This document shows positions 62,367 to 64,000 of a stretch of 64,000 nucleotides of DNA, piece after piece. A program made the translations under genes and the position numbers. The DNA comes from Microcebus murinus. Lineage: Eukaryota > Chordata > Mammalia > Primates > Cheirogaleidae. The notes beneath the pieces are model-generated. The model did no database searches. It saw nothing but the letters and a program-made list of their open reading frames with translations, and was not told where the DNA came from. The stretch's first letter is position 1; each line of letters begins with the position of its first letter. The stretch lies in NCBI RefSeq assembly GCF_040939455.1, contig NC_134108.1:89076001-89140000 (forward strand), given 5' to 3'.

Positions 62367-64000
62367 AGAGCCTCAGGTCTAACCCACAGTATGCAACTGA
62401 AAAATATTTGCTGAAGGATAAATTCCTTAGCCAAAGTGTTAAGAAATAACAATGGAAACATAAAACACTGGAGCCATGAAGGTAAAGGAATAATCTCTAT
62501 GACTTTCAGTATGTCATATTTTTGAGCCATCTGCAGGAAGTAGAGATGATTTCCTTCTTAATATTTTAAACAAAACTCAAAAGTAGTCCAAGGATTTATG
62601 AAAATGTACTTAACGCAGCTTTAAGCTACTTGAAAGAAAAGACTATAAATGCAAATTATTATTCTCTTTCTTTGGGATTATAGCTGCCCTGCCAAAATCC
62701 AAAGCTATATTAGTTTGTTTTTTTTCCTTAAACATTGAACATTATTTCATTTTCTTTCCTTTATTTTAGCCTTTAATAGTCAATGTTATAACTGTGGAGT
62801 TTCTGATGAAATGGTTATAGAAGATAACATTCTGGTTACTAATCTTGCTCATTATTCTTCTTTTTCAAAGTTATGAGCAAGTAATCTATCTTCTACATCT
62901 TCTTCCAAGTTCAGTCCTCTATTTTCTAGATCATTACCCCATTCACACCTCAATTTAGTAAGCTCACTGACATTGTTCACCTGGCTGTTTTGCAACTCAA
63001 CAAATATAATCTTGTACATGAACAAACTCAGTGTCACAAAGGACAATCATAATTTTTTTTAAACCAGAGCTTAAGTATTTTCCATGATATTTCTAACATC
63101 TCATAACTATATGTTAGGTTTCTCTTTTAAAATGTAGGCATGAAAACACTGAAACTCATCTAATACCAGATTTTAAAACATACTCTAAGATATAAAATTA
63201 TAAAAACATAAGATTTTATGCAAAACAGCAAGAGTATCATTAAATATTTCCTTCTACTCTTAGTACTACCTTAAAAATTCAAGGGAAACCAAGCCTGTTA
63301 TTCTCAATTCTATCATTCTTTGATTATTTCTAGTGTCAACTAGCCTCAGACAATTTTCATTTTTTGTTAAATTTTTGTTTTGAACTTACACTTTACTCTC
63401 CTAGAACATCTCGGATAACATTTTCTGCACCACTCCAATTTTAGTATATACACTGCCTACTTAGGTTCTCTCTGTCACTTGGATAAAGACATAAAGCCTT
63501 ATTAAGATTTTTATTTCTGAGACACAAGATTCTCAATGTATGTAAATCAGAAGATGGATTCTGCACTCCTTGACTAATTCCTAAATGTATATGTGCAATT
63601 AAGTAGACAAGCAGTGAAACTGGAAGGTACAGAATTAGAAACTGGTATATGGACAGTTCTCACCTGCCTGAGTGGATCTGGCAAGAAAATAAATGTCAAG
63701 GCTCATTACCAGCCAAGGGTGTGGACAAAGAAGAAATAGGGGGAAACTTAAAAATAATAATAATTTTTAAAACCAGAGGTCTTATTCCCCACTCCCTACC
63801 CCCCAAAAAAGACATGGTCAAGGGATTGTTCACATCTAAGAAAGAGCCTTGCAAAACCTGCTAAGAGCTAACATCTTTGAAGCTCTCTCTGCAATTCCCA
63901 GACTAAGTTCATCACCCTCTTCTTTGTGCTGTCTCTTTACCTAGTGCACACTTCTCTACTTATTGACCACATGTGTGATGACTGTTTTACATGTCTTTTC
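62367..64000. other. Unassigned A+T-rich DNA
   Basis: No gene or confident repeat in the last 1.6 kb. Confidence 0.5.

Noticed and set aside
62237..62530. 97-codon open frame with a His-Thr repeat
   Set aside because: It is the antisense reading of the (TG)n microsatellite.

Overview
This is a mammalian, non-coding, A+T-rich window built mainly from interspersed repeats. No protein-coding gene could be supported. The best clue to the organism is the Alu family: dimeric Alus with the strepsirrhine pattern (left arm, A-rich linker containing 'ataaatagaaagaaa' and 'aattggcca', right arm ending 'actcactctagcctaggcaa'). Such Alus, some young and nearly identical, point to a lemur or lemur-like primate. 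The shared older layer (MIR, L2, MER5A/MER58-like hAT elements, MaLR LTRs, Tigger1, old L1) is the usual eutherian background. The species call is an inference from Alu structure.

Layout. 0-8 kb: MIR and Alu copies, an L1 3' end, a MaLR LTR split by a young Alu, and two copies (A and B) of one LTR family; copy A carries a small tRNA-Gly insertion. 8-19.3 kb: mostly MIR and MaLR/ERVL LTR relics, plus one unusual CpG-enriched segment at 14.54-14.95 kb with splice-like and bZIP-like motifs. 19.3-22.2 kb: repeat-poor. 22-28.5 kb: Alu monomer, Alu, LTR relic and a 3' L1 split by a young Alu. 29.2-33.8 kb: a second, larger repeat-poor block. 34-50 kb: scattered LTR-like, hAT, MIR, Alu and L1 relics, including an L1 with an inverted 5' part, then broken L2 pieces. 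50.3-52.8 kb: an almost complete Tigger1 DNA transposon with a dead transposase gene. 53-64 kb: Alus, an L1 3' end, a third copy (C) of the LTR family, a MaLR-type LTR, MIR and a long (TG)n tract.

The genes do not work together here because none are visible. The window could be intergenic or lie inside a large intron; the sequence does not decide this. The most notable observations are three very small retroinsertions, each bounded by a 16-bp direct repeat (a tailless tRNA-Gly 5' half at 0.9 kb and two A-tailed fragments at 50.6 and 53.2 kb), the CpG-enriched segment, and the L1 twin-priming inversion. Family names were assigned by recall of consensus sequences without a database search; boundaries are good to a few bases where target-site duplications are given and otherwise to about 20-50 bases.
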